From: a bacterium 210917-SL.2.15
GTDB lineage: Bacteria > Bacillota > Clostridia > Oscillospirales > Oscillospiraceae
Assembly: GCA_020555605.1 (NCBI GenBank)
Contig: JAJCJC010000007.1
Span: 1-64,000, forward strand
Length of the DNA: 64,000 nucleotides
Reading direction: 5' to 3'
Shown: positions 1 through 7,711 of the stretch, one piece after another
How positions within the stretch are numbered: position 1 is the first letter of the stretch
Layout: each line of letters begins with the position of its first letter
Position numbers and translations under genes: made by a program
The notes under the pieces: model-generated
The model's input: the letters and a program-made list of their open reading frames with translations, nothing else
Told to the model about the DNA's origin: nothing
Databases searched by the model: none

Positions 1-120
1 CTTAAGGGGCCGCCATGAGTCAGCAATGCAGTTGGCCGACCCATTCGAGGCCCCTTGAGGGGCGTTGTCCGTATTATGCCCTTCTAGGGCTTACTCAAGC
101 CCCCCGGCTTTGCCGGGGGT
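1..120. other. Structured non-coding segment left of arcC
   Basis: No credible ORF is seen. The segment has several inverted repeats: AAGGGGCC near 4 with GGCCCCTT near 49, CTTGAG near 54 with CTCAAG near 94, GCCC-TTCTA-GGGC at 78-90, and the hairpin at 101-119. It could be the tail of an RNA or a mobile-element end running off the left edge. I cannot decide which. Confidence 0.35.
101..119 (-). terminator. Hairpin just downstream of arcC
   Basis: CCCCCGGC-TTT-GCCGGGGG forms an 8-bp GC-only stem six bases past the arcC stop codon. There is no clear T-run on either side, so it may be an RNA 3'-end stabiliser rather than a standard intrinsic terminator. Confidence 0.45.
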
Positions 121-125
121 CCTGA

Positions 126-1064
126 CTACATGTGGATCACTGTGCCGCTTTTCCCTTCAATGGCCTCAGGGGCCTTTTCCAGGGAAGCGATGATGGCCTT
201 GCGGCCCTTTCCGCTTTTCACAAAGTTCATGGCAGCCTGTACCTTGGGCAGCATGCTGCCGGGGGCGAACTGGCCCTCGGCACAGTAGCGCTCCGCTTCA
301 GCCAGAGTCATTTCTTGCAGTTCTTTCTGGTTGGGCTTGCCATAGTTGATCGCCACATGGTCTACGGCGGTGAGGATGAACAGGTATTCCGCATCGACCA
401 ACTCGGCCAGCTTGGCGGCGGAAAAATCCTTGTCCACCACGGCGGATACGCCGTGGAAATCGCCGTGGCTGTCTTTCGTCACGGGCACGCCGCCGCCGCC
501 GCAGGCGATGACAATGAAATCATCATCCAGCAGGGAGCGGATCGAATCCTTCTCGACAATGTCGACCGGTTTGGGCGAGGCCACTACCTGCCGCCAGCCG
601 CGGCCCGCGTCCTCGACGAAAGTGACGCCCGGATTTTCCTTCATCAGCTTGGCGGCGGTTTTGCCGTCATAAAATCCGCCGATGGGTTTGGTGGGCTTGG
701 AGAACGCTGGGTCCTTTTCGTCTACAATTACCTGCGTCACTACCGTGGCGGTTTTCCACGGTTTTCCTTCTTTGCGCACTTCCTTGGTAATGCCTTTTTG
801 CAGGTGGTAGCCGATATAGCCCTGGCTCATGGCCGTGCATTCGGGCAGATCCATGCGCGCCACCCGGTTGTCGTTTTTGGCAGCTTCGTCAAAGGCCAGG
901 TTGATCATACCCACCTGAGGACCGTTGCCGTGGCTGACGAGGATTTCATTGCCCTGCTTGATCAGTCCGATCAGGGAGGGCGCAGCCTGCTCAATTCTTT
1001 CCTGCTGTTCCTGCGCGGTGTTGCCCAATGCGTTGCCGCCCAGCGCAATCACAATGCGTGACAT
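126..1064 (-). CDS. arcC: Carbamate kinase
   Basis: Carbamate kinase converts carbamoyl phosphate and ADP to carbamate and ATP, usually the last step of arginine, citrulline or purine fermentation. The 312-residue product has the expected family length. It opens with IALGGNALG, followed by SHGNGPQVG and, further on, VIACGGGGVPV, all typical of the amino-acid kinase fold. Two starts are possible. The ATG at 1064 has AGGCGGA about 9 bases upstream; the ATG at 1073 directly abuts that site and would add three residues. No arginine deiminase or ornithine carbamoyltransferase lies next to it here, so its partner genes are elsewhere or it serves another carbamoyl-phosphate-producing pathway. The opposite-strand ORF of similar size is a codon-bias shadow. 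Confidence 0.95.
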   Translation of the reverse strand: MSRIVIALGGNALGNTAQEQQERIEQAAPSLIGLIKQGNEILVSHGNGPQVGMINLAFDEAAKNDNRVARMDLPECTAMSQGYIGYHLQKGITKEVRKEGKPWKTATVVTQVIVDEKDPAFSKPTKPIGGFYDGKTAAKLMKENPGVTFVEDAGRGWRQVVASPKPVDIVEKDSIRSLLDDDFIVIACGGGGVPVTKDSHGDFHGVSAVVDKDFSAAKLAELVDAEYLFILTAVDHVAINYGKPNQKELQEMTLAEAERYCAEGQFAPGSMLPKVQAAMNFVKSGKGRKAIIASLEKAPEAIEGKSGTVIHM

Positions 1065-1305
1065 AGTATTCATTCCGCCTTTCTGTGTCGTCTGTTTTTT
1101 GCTTGTTTTGGTCGTTCGCTCATAGTATTTGTCGAAGGGCGGAATTTCATAAATTTTTGTGACAAGAAGGTTTTTCTATGGTAAAATAACCGAGAGGCGG
1201 CTGTTTTTGCCGATACCGATGAAAAAACAACTTCCGAAGCGGCGCGGGAAAATCAAACGCGTATTTTTTCGGCTGGAAAATTTTTGCAATGAGGAGCATT
1301 CGGAA

Positions 1306-2043
1306 ATGAAAGCGATCGTTTTGGCGGCGGGAAAGGGCACCCGCCTGCAGTCGGAAGGCTGCGATCTGCCCAAGGTGCTGCGCACGGCGCTGGGAAAGCC
1401 CCTGCTGGGCTATGTGTTGGACGGCCTGCGGTTTTTGGACAGGGAGGATATCATTATCGTGGCGGGCTATCAGCGCGAGAAGGTGGAGCAGGCTTTTGCC
1501 GGCTATCCCTTTGCCGTGCAGGCCGAACAGCTGGGCACGGGGCATGCCGTGGCCTGCGCCAGGAAAGCCGTGGGCGATTATGACGGTCCGATGCTGGTGT
1601 GCTGCGGCGATATGCCGCTGATGCGCGAGCAGACGTACCGCGCCATGTTTGAGGCGCAGGAGAAAGAGGGCAACGTATGCACCATTCTGGCGGCCGTCTG
1701 CACGGAGGATCTGCCCTATGGCCGCATTCTGCGCCGCGACGACGGTACCTTTGACCGGGTGGTGGAGGACAAGGACTGCACGAGCGAGCAGAAAAAAATC
1801 CGCGAACTGAACGCGGGCGTGTACGTGTTTGACTGCAAAAAACTGTTTGCCGCACTGGGGCAGCTGAACAACAACAACGCCCAGGGGGAATACTACCTGA
1901 CGGACGTGCCGAAGCTGCTGCAGGACGCGGGCGGCCGGGTCGGCGTGTGCGCGGCATGCACTGCAGAGGAAATGCTGGGGGTGAACACCCCGGCCCAGCT
2001 TCAGGCGGTGGAGGATTATCTGAGAGAGGAGCAGCAGGCATGA
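1306..2043 (+). CDS. NTP transferase (GlmU N-terminal-like nucleotidyltransferase)
   Basis: The N-terminal MKAIVLAAGKGTRLQS is the nucleotide-binding signature of NTP_transferase enzymes (GlmU/HddC type). Further on are GTGHAVACA, CCGDMPL (metal-binding aspartate) and ELNAGVYVFD, the order seen in UDP-GlcNAc pyrophosphorylases. At 245 residues it has only the pyrophosphorylase half and lacks the left-handed beta-helix acetyltransferase domain of full GlmU. The ATG at 1306 is chosen because GAGGAG precedes it at 1291; the frame is open further upstream but that stretch is not family-like. Its stop overlaps the next start (ATGA at 2040), so it is translationally coupled to the pantothenate kinase. 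The sugar or alcohol phosphate substrate cannot be deduced. Confidence 0.85.
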   Translation: MKAIVLAAGKGTRLQSEGCDLPKVLRTALGKPLLGYVLDGLRFLDREDIIIVAGYQREKVEQAFAGYPFAVQAEQLGTGHAVACARKAVGDYDGPMLVCCGDMPLMREQTYRAMFEAQEKEGNVCTILAAVCTEDLPYGRILRRDDGTFDRVVEDKDCTSEQKKIRELNAGVYVFDCKKLFAALGQLNNNNAQGEYYLTDVPKLLQDAGGRVGVCAACTAEEMLGVNTPAQLQAVEDYLREEQQA

Positions 2044-2879
2044 AACTGATTTTGGGACTGGACGCGGGCACCTCGTCCACAAAGCTGATGGCTATGACGG
2101 AGGACGGAAAACGCTTTATCACGCCCATGCGCATGGGACCGATGAACAGCCATAAATCCTTCTGCGCGGCGCTGAGCCGGTTTGCCGCGGACAACGCCAT
2201 GACTGAAGAAGATTTTGCCTGGATCGCCGCTACCGGTGGGCGGGCGACCCATGTGGGGGAGGAGATTCTGGGCGTCCCCGTGCGCCGCATGAATGAAATT
2301 GAAGCCATGGCGGCGGGCGCGCTGCGCTTCAGCCAGCAGAAAAAAGGCGTGGTGGTCAATATGGGCACGGGTACCACGCTGGTGTATGCCGAGGAGGGCA
2401 AACAGCCGGAGCACATATTCGGCAGCGCCGTGGGCGGCGGGACACTGCTGGGCCTCGGCTCCCGTCTGGCGGGCACAAGCAACTACACGGAACTGCTGTT
2501 CCTGGCCGGGAAGGGCGATCGCCGGCGGGCGGATCTTTCCATTGCAGACATGGATTTTGCGGATGTGGAAAGCCTGGATGAGCGCCTGACGCTGTCCAAT
2601 TTCGGCAAACTCCGCCCCGAGGACGGCGTGGAGGACAAGGACGCGGCGGCAGCGCTGGTGAATCTCATTTTGGAGGTCATTGGCACCGAGGCTATGCTGG
2701 CCTGCCGCGCCAAAAACTGCGATACGGCCATCGTGGTGGGCACACTGGCGGACCTGCCCGGCTCGGATGCGGTGTTTGCACTGTTTGAACAGCTCTGCGG
2801 TGTGAAATTTGTCAAGGCGGGGATGCCGTCCTTTGTCACCGCGGCGGGAGCGCTGCTGCGGGCCATGGAGCAGGAATAA
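2040..2879 (+). CDS. coaW: Type II pantothenate kinase-like protein
   Basis: The product is an ASKHA-fold kinase: an N-terminal phosphate-binding loop (LILGLDAGTSSTKLMA), then VVNMGTGTTLVYA and GSAVGGGTLLGLG, the pattern I associate with CoaW/fumble-type pantothenate kinases that phosphorylate pantothenate in coenzyme A synthesis. The 279-residue length fits. A C-terminal AAGALLRAME resembles the closing helix of the fold. It starts inside the stop codon of the nucleotidyltransferase and is followed at once by a strong terminator, so the two form a bicistronic unit. BadF/BadG-type ATPases share the fold and are the main alternative. Confidence 0.8.
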   Translation: MKLILGLDAGTSSTKLMAMTEDGKRFITPMRMGPMNSHKSFCAALSRFAADNAMTEEDFAWIAATGGRATHVGEEILGVPVRRMNEIEAMAAGALRFSQQKKGVVVNMGTGTTLVYAEEGKQPEHIFGSAVGGGTLLGLGSRLAGTSNYTELLFLAGKGDRRRADLSIADMDFADVESLDERLTLSNFGKLRPEDGVEDKDAAAALVNLILEVIGTEAMLACRAKNCDTAIVVGTLADLPGSDAVFALFEQLCGVKFVKAGMPSFVTAAGALLRAMEQE

Positions 2880-2882
2880 AGG

Positions 2883-2910
2883 AAAAGCCGGCGCGCAGGC
2901 GCCGGCTTTT
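2883..2910 (+). terminator. Intrinsic terminator after coaW
   Basis: AAAAGCCGGCGC and GCGCCGGCTTTT pair perfectly around a GCAG loop, followed by further T residues. It begins three bases after the coaW stop. Confidence 0.9.
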
Positions 2911-2916
2911 TAGGTT

Positions 2917-3128
2917 TCCTTCTTGGAAGAAGGGGGAACGGTTGCGCCCCACATTTCTTTTTCTCTCGCGAGAGAAAAAGAAACGTGCCGCGCCCGGTAC
3001 AAAGAAAAAGAGAGCTTGGAGCGGCTTTCGTGACGAAAGCTGCTCCTGTTTCCTTTGTGCTCTACATCCTGAAAACGGGTTCCCTGGTGCTGTGCGGACT
3101 GGTTTTACCGCTTGCGCCGCTGACGCTA
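2917..3128 (+). repeat. ~210-bp repeat, copy A (inverted partner at 4741-4952)
   Basis: The segment contains GCGCCCCACATTTCTTTTTC, an internal hairpin (TTTTTCTCTCGCGAGAGAAAAA), then GTGCCGCGCCCGGTACAAAG, GGAGCGGCTTTCGTG and GCGGACTGGTTTTACC. The reverse complement of 4741-4952 carries the same blocks in the same order with scattered substitutions. An open frame through each copy exists only because of composition; I do not call it a gene. Confidence 0.85.
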
Positions 3129-3203
3129 AGTAGTACAAAATAATTGTCTCTTTCAAAAAAATGCGCCAGAGATAGGTTCTCTGACGCTTTTCCTTTCTGT
3201 ATT

Positions 3204-3452
3204 TTAAGCAAAATCATGGCGGTTTCCGCCATCACTGCCCAATTCTTCAAAAACACATACAATTTCTTCAATTTTTTGAAAACATTCCTGATCTTGCAAC
3301 GTATCATCTTCAAGAATATGTTTGATTTTAACTAATGCCTGATAAGATACAGAATCCACAATTTCATTCGCATCCAAATGCAAATTTGGAAACGTAACCT
3401 GTATTTCCGTATTTGACAAAATTTGCTTTAATAGTTCTGTGTAAAGTTCCAT
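3204..3452 (-). CDS. Small acidic protein with C-terminal EELGSDGG-RHDF motif (copy 1)
   Basis: An 82-residue acidic protein of unknown function. It has a helical N-terminal part, a central ALVKIKHILEDDTLQDQECF stretch and a C-terminal IVCVFEELGSDGGNRHDF. Roughly half its residues are identical by eye to the protein at 15363-15629, especially the last 25. Both are divergently transcribed from a small XRE regulator, with a palindrome between. Start ATG at 3452 follows GGTGATGAT. No enzyme motif is seen. A role as partner or antirepressor of the XRE protein is an inference from the repeated pairing only. Confidence 0.75.
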   Translation of the reverse strand: MELYTELLKQILSNTEIQVTFPNLHLDANEIVDSVSYQALVKIKHILEDDTLQDQECFQKIEEIVCVFEELGSDGGNRHDFA

Positions 3453-3469
3453 ATCATCACCGTATAGTT

Positions 3470-3495
3470 ATTTTAGGTCAATATCACCCTAAAAT
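3470..3495. promoter_or_regulatory. Palindromic operator between divergent genes
   Basis: ATTTTAGG and CCTAAAAT form a perfect 8-bp inverted repeat with a 10-bp spacer. A wider pair, ATATCACC or ATCATCACC against GGTGATAT at 3525-3532, lies around it. The position midway between the two divergent starts suggests autoregulation by the XRE protein. Confidence 0.6.
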
Positions 3496-3533
3496 CAATA
3501 GGTATATTTGCCATAATTTGAGTGGTGATATCT

Positions 3534-3764
3534 ATGAATCGATTAAAAGCTTTACGCAAGGCAAAAGGATACACACAAACAAAGATGCAAATGCTAACTG
3601 GTATCGAACAAAGCGATTATTCAAAAATCGAAACCGGAAAACGCTATTATACTTTCGACCAATGTCGCCGCATAGCATTAGCTTTGGGCACCAGTATGGA
3701 TTATTTGGCAGGATTGACCGACGCCCCCCGCCCCTATCCTCGCAAAATGGATGACTCTCTTTAA
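3534..3764 (+). CDS. XRE-family HTH regulator (module copy 1)
   Basis: A 76-residue DNA-binding protein consisting of one Cro/C1-type helix-turn-helix: LRKAKGYTQTKMQMLTGIEQ, then YSKIETGKRYYTFDQC and LALGTSMDYLAGLTD, the usual XRE ending. The ATG at 3534 with GGTGAT upstream is preferred over an in-frame GTG at 3522. It is divergent from the EELGSDGG gene, and the pair recurs at 15363-15946. It presumably represses both promoters through the palindrome at 3470-3495. Confidence 0.85.
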   Translation: MNRLKALRKAKGYTQTKMQMLTGIEQSDYSKIETGKRYYTFDQCRRIALALGTSMDYLAGLTDAPRPYPRKMDDSL

Positions 3765-3805
3765 GCACAGACGCTTCTATTTATATGAAACGTCTGTGCT
3801 TTTTT
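3764..3805 (+). terminator. Intrinsic terminator after XRE gene
   Basis: AGCACAGACG and CGTCTGTGCT form a perfect stem with a 17-base loop, followed by a run of T. It overlaps the final base of the gene. Confidence 0.85.
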
Positions 3806-3894
3806 GTCCTGGTTTGAAAAAAGGAAACTTGACATAGTTTTGGCCAAGAAGGCAGACTAATGGTCCTTTCTTTTCTGTTTCCGGAATGAATATG

Positions 3895-4248
3895 TTATTC
3901 TTCCACCATAAGATAGAATAGGGAAAGTCGAATACCTTGCTTCTGTGTCAAAAAACCAAAAGCATTTGCTCTTTCGATTACTGTTTTAAGGTCTATGCAG
4001 TCTTGTGGATAGATTGATTCATCTGCCCCAAAATGCTCAAATAGAAATTCAATGATACCAACTTTCATTTTATAGTGAATATCAATTTTCGCATCTACTC
4101 GCCTTGCCAACAATAACGTAAGTGTTGCGGTATTATAAAATACACGTTCTTTTTCGGTATTATATACGGTGTTCATTAAAAATTTTGCCCGTTCTTCTTC
4201 AAATTCTTCTGCCACTTCCTCTGTCTTATAAAATCTCCGCCCAGCCAT
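3895..4248 (-). CDS. Hypothetical protein, 117 residues
   Basis: Start MAGRRFYKTEEVAEEFEEER at 4248 follows GAGGTGT on the minus strand, and the base composition is AT-rich like the rest of the island. The protein is mainly alpha-helical with charged N-terminal residues and a hydrophobic C-terminal half (IRLSLFYLMVEE). I do not recognise a family. It lies divergently from the XRE gene at 4392 across a very AT-rich promoter region. Confidence 0.6.
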   Translation of the reverse strand: MAGRRFYKTEEVAEEFEEERAKFLMNTVYNTEKERVFYNTATLTLLLARRVDAKIDIHYKMKVGIIEFLFEHFGADESIYPQDCIDLKTVIERANAFGFLTQKQGIRLSLFYLMVEE

Positions 4249-4391
4249 TTTTTACACCTCATTACAAAGCATATTTTCATATTATTATACTATTACTCAA
4301 TATTTTAGTCAATCGCACAATAATTAATACAGTAAACCAAGGTAAGAATTTATATACTGTTTGTAACCTGATGAATGAGGGGCTTTCCAGA

Positions 4392-4658
4392 ATGAGCAGA
4401 GACATTTCACCAGAAAATCGAGACCGTTTTATTGAACTTGGTATCACCATCAGTATGTTGCGAAAACTGCAGGGTGATTCTCAGGAAAGTTTTGCTGAAA
4501 AAGCAAAAATCAGTCGTTCTCATCTGAGTTCCATTGAAGCCCCCAATTCCGTATATCCCTTCTCTTTAGAAGTGCTGTTTAATATTGCAAACGCACTTGG
4601 CATGGAACCCGGCGATTTACTCAATACTCATTTGACATCAAAAAAGAAAACCAAATGA
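4392..4658 (+). CDS. XRE-family HTH protein
   Basis: An 88-residue protein with one helix-turn-helix: FIELGITISMLRKLQGDSQE, then FAEKAKISRSHLSSIEAPN and SLEVLFNIANALGMEPGDLL, a standard Cro/C1 domain. The ATG at 4392 has GAGGGG about 9 bases upstream; an in-frame ATG at 4371 lacks a site. No enzymatic domain is fused. It probably controls itself and the divergent 117-residue gene. Confidence 0.8.
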   Translation: MSRDISPENRDRFIELGITISMLRKLQGDSQESFAEKAKISRSHLSSIEAPNSVYPFSLEVLFNIANALGMEPGDLLNTHLTSKKKTK

Positions 4659-4664
4659 TAACAC

Positions 4665-4703
4665 AAGCGCGCTGTAAAAGATCCGTTTTACAGCGTGCTT
4701 TTA
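4665..4703 (+). terminator. Intrinsic terminator after XRE gene
   Basis: AAGCGCGCTGTAAAA pairs with TTTTACAGCGTGCTT (one G-T pair) around a short loop, ending in TTTTATT. Confidence 0.85.
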
Positions 4704-4740
4704 TTATAAATCAACATAAATCCAGTCGTTTGTCCGTTCG

Positions 4741-4952
4741 TTAGCGGCAGCGGCGCAAGTGGTAAAACCAGTCCGCATAGCACCAAGCCACTACCGTCAG
4801 GACGCAGAGCACGAACGAAAAAGGAGCAGCTTTCGCCACGAAAGCCGCTCCGCGTTCTCTTTTTCTTTGTACCGGGCGCGGCACGTTTCTTTTTCTCTTC
4901 CAAGAGAAAAAGAAATGTGGGGCGCAGCCGTTCCCCCTCTTTCAAGAGGAGC
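4741..4952 (-). repeat. ~210-bp repeat, copy B (inverted)
   Basis: This is the inverted counterpart of 2917-3128. It closes an AT-rich island of about 1.6 kb with three or four small genes. The gap to the aldehyde dehydrogenase stop at 4979 contains nothing else recognisable. Confidence 0.85.
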
Positions 4953-4978
4953 AAAACCCCCGCTGCGGGGCGCAGCTG

Positions 4979-6349
4979 TCATTTCATAAACAGGCGGATC
5001 AGCTTGTTCCCCAGCTCGCTGTAAGGCGCATAGCGCATCGGCAGATCCATCCAGGTGGATTTGTCCACAATGCTCTTCTCATGGGAGAAGGTGTCAAAGC
5101 TCCGCTTGCCGTGGTAGGCCCCCATGCCGCTCTGGCCCACGCCGCCAAAGCCCATGGCGCTGGTGGCCAGGTGGATGATCGTGTCGTTGATGCAGCCGCC
5201 GCCGAATGCGACGCGCTGCAAAAAGCGCTCTTTGACGGCCTTGTTTTCCGTGAACAGATACAGCGCCAGGGGATGGGGGCGGTCGCGGACGAAATCCTCG
5301 GCTTCGTCAATGGTGTCGAAGGTCAGCACCGGGAGCACGGGGCCAAAGATCTCTTCCTGCATCACCGCATCGTCCGGCGTCACGTTGTCCAGAACCGTGG
5401 GCTGGATTTTCAGGGTTGCCGGGTCGCTGCCGCCGCCGATGACCACCTTTTTCGGGTCGATCAGGCCGCACACGCGCTCGAAATGCTTCTGGTTGATCAT
5501 TTTCACATAACCGTCGTTGCTCAGGGCATTCTCGCCGTACATTTTGGCGATCCATTTGCGCACATGGGCCAAAAAGGCGTCTTTCACCGTCCGGTCGATG
5601 AGCAGGTAGTCCGGCGCCACGCAGGTTTGTCCGCAGTTGAGGAGTTTGCCGAATACCAGCCGTTTGGCGGCCAGATCCAGTTTGGCGCTGCGCTCCACGA
5701 TGCAGGGGCTTTTGCCGCCCAGTTCCAGCGTCACCGGGGTCAGGTTCCGGGCCGCTTTTTCCATCACTTCTTTGCCCACCGTCACGCCCCCGGTGAAAAA
5801 GATGTAGTCAAACACCTGATCCAGCAGGGCGTTGTTTTCCGCGCGGCCGCCTTCCACCACGGTGACATATTCCGGCGGGAAGCATTCGCTCACAATGGTG
5901 CGGATCACAGCGGATACGGCGGGAGAGTATGCCGAGGGCTTGACGACGCAGCAGTTGCCCGCGGCGATGGCGCCGATCAGCGGGTCCATGGTCAGCATGA
6001 AAGGATAATTCCAGGGGGACATGATCAGCACGACGCCGTAGGGGTTGGCGACAGTAAAGCTTTTGGCATGGAATTGGGCCAGCGGCGTGGGAGCACGGCG
6101 CTTTTTCATCCAGTGGGACAGGTGCTTCTGGATATGGCTCAGTTCGGAGAGAGTCATGCCGATCTCGCACATGTAGCCTTCGGCGGGAGATTTGTTCAGG
6201 TCCGCGTGCAGCGCTGCATTGATGTCCTCTTCGTGAGCAAGGATCGACAGGCGCAGACGGGCCAGCGCGTCCCGGCGACAGGCATAAGGCAGGGTCTTGC
6301 CCGTGCAAAAAAAGGCCCGTTCCCGGGTGACGGTGTCTTCAATGGTCAT
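4979..6349 (-). CDS. NAD(P)-dependent aldehyde dehydrogenase
   Basis: This enzyme oxidises aldehydes to acids, or reduces activated acids, with NAD(P). The 456 residues match the class 3 ALDH family without extra domains. Visible are MSPWNYPF (substrate/cofactor entry), FFTGGVTVGKEV (nucleotide loop), VTLELGGKSP with the general-base Glu, LNCGQTC with the catalytic Cys, and EEIFGPVLPV near the C-terminus. The start at 6349 overlaps the ADH stop as ATGA, so translation is coupled; a longer upstream reading in this frame is an artefact. The neighbouring alcohol dehydrogenase suggests that the pair interconverts an alcohol, its aldehyde and the acid. The substrate is unknown. Confidence 0.95.
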   Translation of the reverse strand: MTIEDTVTRERAFFCTGKTLPYACRRDALARLRLSILAHEEDINAALHADLNKSPAEGYMCEIGMTLSELSHIQKHLSHWMKKRRAPTPLAQFHAKSFTVANPYGVVLIMSPWNYPFMLTMDPLIGAIAAGNCCVVKPSAYSPAVSAVIRTIVSECFPPEYVTVVEGGRAENNALLDQVFDYIFFTGGVTVGKEVMEKAARNLTPVTLELGGKSPCIVERSAKLDLAAKRLVFGKLLNCGQTCVAPDYLLIDRTVKDAFLAHVRKWIAKMYGENALSNDGYVKMINQKHFERVCGLIDPKKVVIGGGSDPATLKIQPTVLDNVTPDDAVMQEEIFGPVLPVLTFDTIDEAEDFVRDRPHPLALYLFTENKAVKERFLQRVAFGGGCINDTIIHLATSAMGFGGVGQSGMGAYHGKRSFDTFSHEKSIVDKSTWMDLPMRYAPYSELGNKLIRLFMK

Positions 6350-7560
6350 GGCGTGTCCTCCTTCGGCATCAGCTTGTAATACATGGTTTCCAGTTCCCGC
6401 GCGTTCATCAGTTTGGGCACGGGGTAGAGGGGATTGGACTCTTTTGCGGCGTGGGCGGCCAGGGTGGGAATGTCTGCGGTGCGGATCTCCGGGATGCAGG
6501 AAGGGATCTCCATGGCCCGGTTCATCTCCCACACCCAGGCGATGAAGGCTTTGGCCGCAGGTTCGTCCGCGGCGGTTTCCTCTGCGATGCCGGCTTTGCG
6601 GGCCAGACGCGCCAGTGCTTTGTGGCAGCTTGGACCGTATTCCTCCAGAAAATAGGGCAGGATCACCGCGTTGGCCAGGCCGTGGGGCACGCCGTATTGT
6701 CCGCCCAGGGAGTGGGCCACGCCGTGGACATAGCCCACATAGGAACGGGTAAAAGCGATACCGGCGTCGTGGGCGGCGCGGAGCATCTGGGTGCGTGCTT
6801 CGGAATCCTGGCCGTCGCGATAGGCCCGGAGAAGATACTTTGCAATCAGCGTTACGGCCTCCTCCGCCATAGCGCGGGTCAGCTTGGTGGTGGAGCGGCC
6901 GATATAGGCTTCCACTGCGTGGGTCAGGGCATCCATGCCGGTGGTGGCGGTGATCTGCTTCGGAAGGCCCAGCGTCACATGGTAATCCAGCACCGCTGCG
7001 TCCGGAATCAGCGCAAAATCGTTGATGGGGTATTTGTAATGGGTGGCGGGATCGGTGATTACAGCGGCCAGGGTGGTTTCGCTGCCTGTGCCCGCGGTGG
7101 TGGGAACAGCGATCAGCAGCGGCGTTTTGCGCAGAACCTTCAGCAGGCCGCCCATGGCCTGTACCGGTTTTTGCGGACGGGCGATGCGCGCGCCGGCGGC
7201 TTTGGCGCAGTCCACGGGGCTGCCGCCGCCGAAGGCGATCATGGCCTGCGCGCCGCTCTCCAGATACAGTGCGCGGCACTGCTCCACGTTGTCCACGGTG
7301 GGGTTAGGCACTACGCCGACGTAAACGGCACAGACAATCCCAGCTTCGGCAAGGGCTTTTTCCAGGCTCTGCGTGAGGCCCAGAGTATGCAGTGGGGCGT
7401 CGGTGATGAGCAGCACATGGGTGACGTGCTCCCGCTGCAGCAGGGAGGGGATATCCGTCACTGCCGCCAGCAGTTCCGGTTGCCGGTATGGCAGGATGGG
7501 CAGCGTCAGACGCAAGCAGAGCTGATAGCCGCGGCAGAAAAGACGGGAGAGGGGATTCAT
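6346..7560 (-). CDS. Iron-containing alcohol dehydrogenase
   Basis: A group III, Fe-dependent NAD(P)H alcohol dehydrogenase of 404 residues. The Rossmann part shows FGGGSPVDCAKA; PTTAGTGSE follows. The metal ligands are expected in PDAAVLDY (Asp), GMDALTHAVEAY (His) and GVAHSLGGQYGVPHG (two His). The ATG at 7560 is chosen because GGAGGTG precedes it; an upstream in-frame ATG at 7587 lacks a site. It is first in a two-gene operon with the aldehyde dehydrogenase. Confidence 0.95.
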   Translation of the reverse strand: MNPLSRLFCRGYQLCLRLTLPILPYRQPELLAAVTDIPSLLQREHVTHVLLITDAPLHTLGLTQSLEKALAEAGIVCAVYVGVVPNPTVDNVEQCRALYLESGAQAMIAFGGGSPVDCAKAAGARIARPQKPVQAMGGLLKVLRKTPLLIAVPTTAGTGSETTLAAVITDPATHYKYPINDFALIPDAAVLDYHVTLGLPKQITATTGMDALTHAVEAYIGRSTTKLTRAMAEEAVTLIAKYLLRAYRDGQDSEARTQMLRAAHDAGIAFTRSYVGYVHGVAHSLGGQYGVPHGLANAVILPYFLEEYGPSCHKALARLARKAGIAEETAADEPAAKAFIAWVWEMNRAMEIPSCIPEIRTADIPTLAAHAAKESNPLYPVPKLMNARELETMYYKLMPKEDTP

Positions 7561-7651
7561 AAAAAAACACCTCCGCAATGAAGCCATTTTCAGAAACTGA
7601 AAAAACTATAGCACCGGGGCGGGGAACTTGTCAACTGAGCGTGGGCGAAAG

Positions 7652-7696
7652 GAAAAAGCAGCTCCGGCAATGCTTTTTACACTGCCGGAGCTGCTT
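7652..7696 (-). terminator. Intrinsic terminator after htrA
   Basis: AAGCAGCTCCGGCA and TGCCGGAGCTGCTT form a 14-bp perfect stem. On the minus strand it is followed by TTTTCC. It lies 15 bases beyond the protease stop codon and separates it from the ADH operon. Confidence 0.9.
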
Positions 7697-7711
7697 ATGA
7701 AAAGGGAGAGA

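Noticed and set aside
132..1061. Long frame opposite arcC, and similar long frames opposite metH, htpG, htrA and the giant protein
   Set aside because: Low-complexity His/Gly/Arg- or Gln-rich products that mirror high-GC codon bias on the other strand; no family match.
2942..3133. Small proteins encoded in the 210-bp repeats
   Set aside because: Both frames are made of Lys/Arg-rich runs from A/T-rich hairpin sequence, lack ribosome sites and exist only because the repeats do.
4979..7279. A single 766-codon frame through the aldehyde dehydrogenase and most of the alcohol dehydrogenase
   Set aside because: The first half of it is an out-of-frame reading of the alcohol dehydrogenase gene; the two real genes overlap by ATGA with proper starts.
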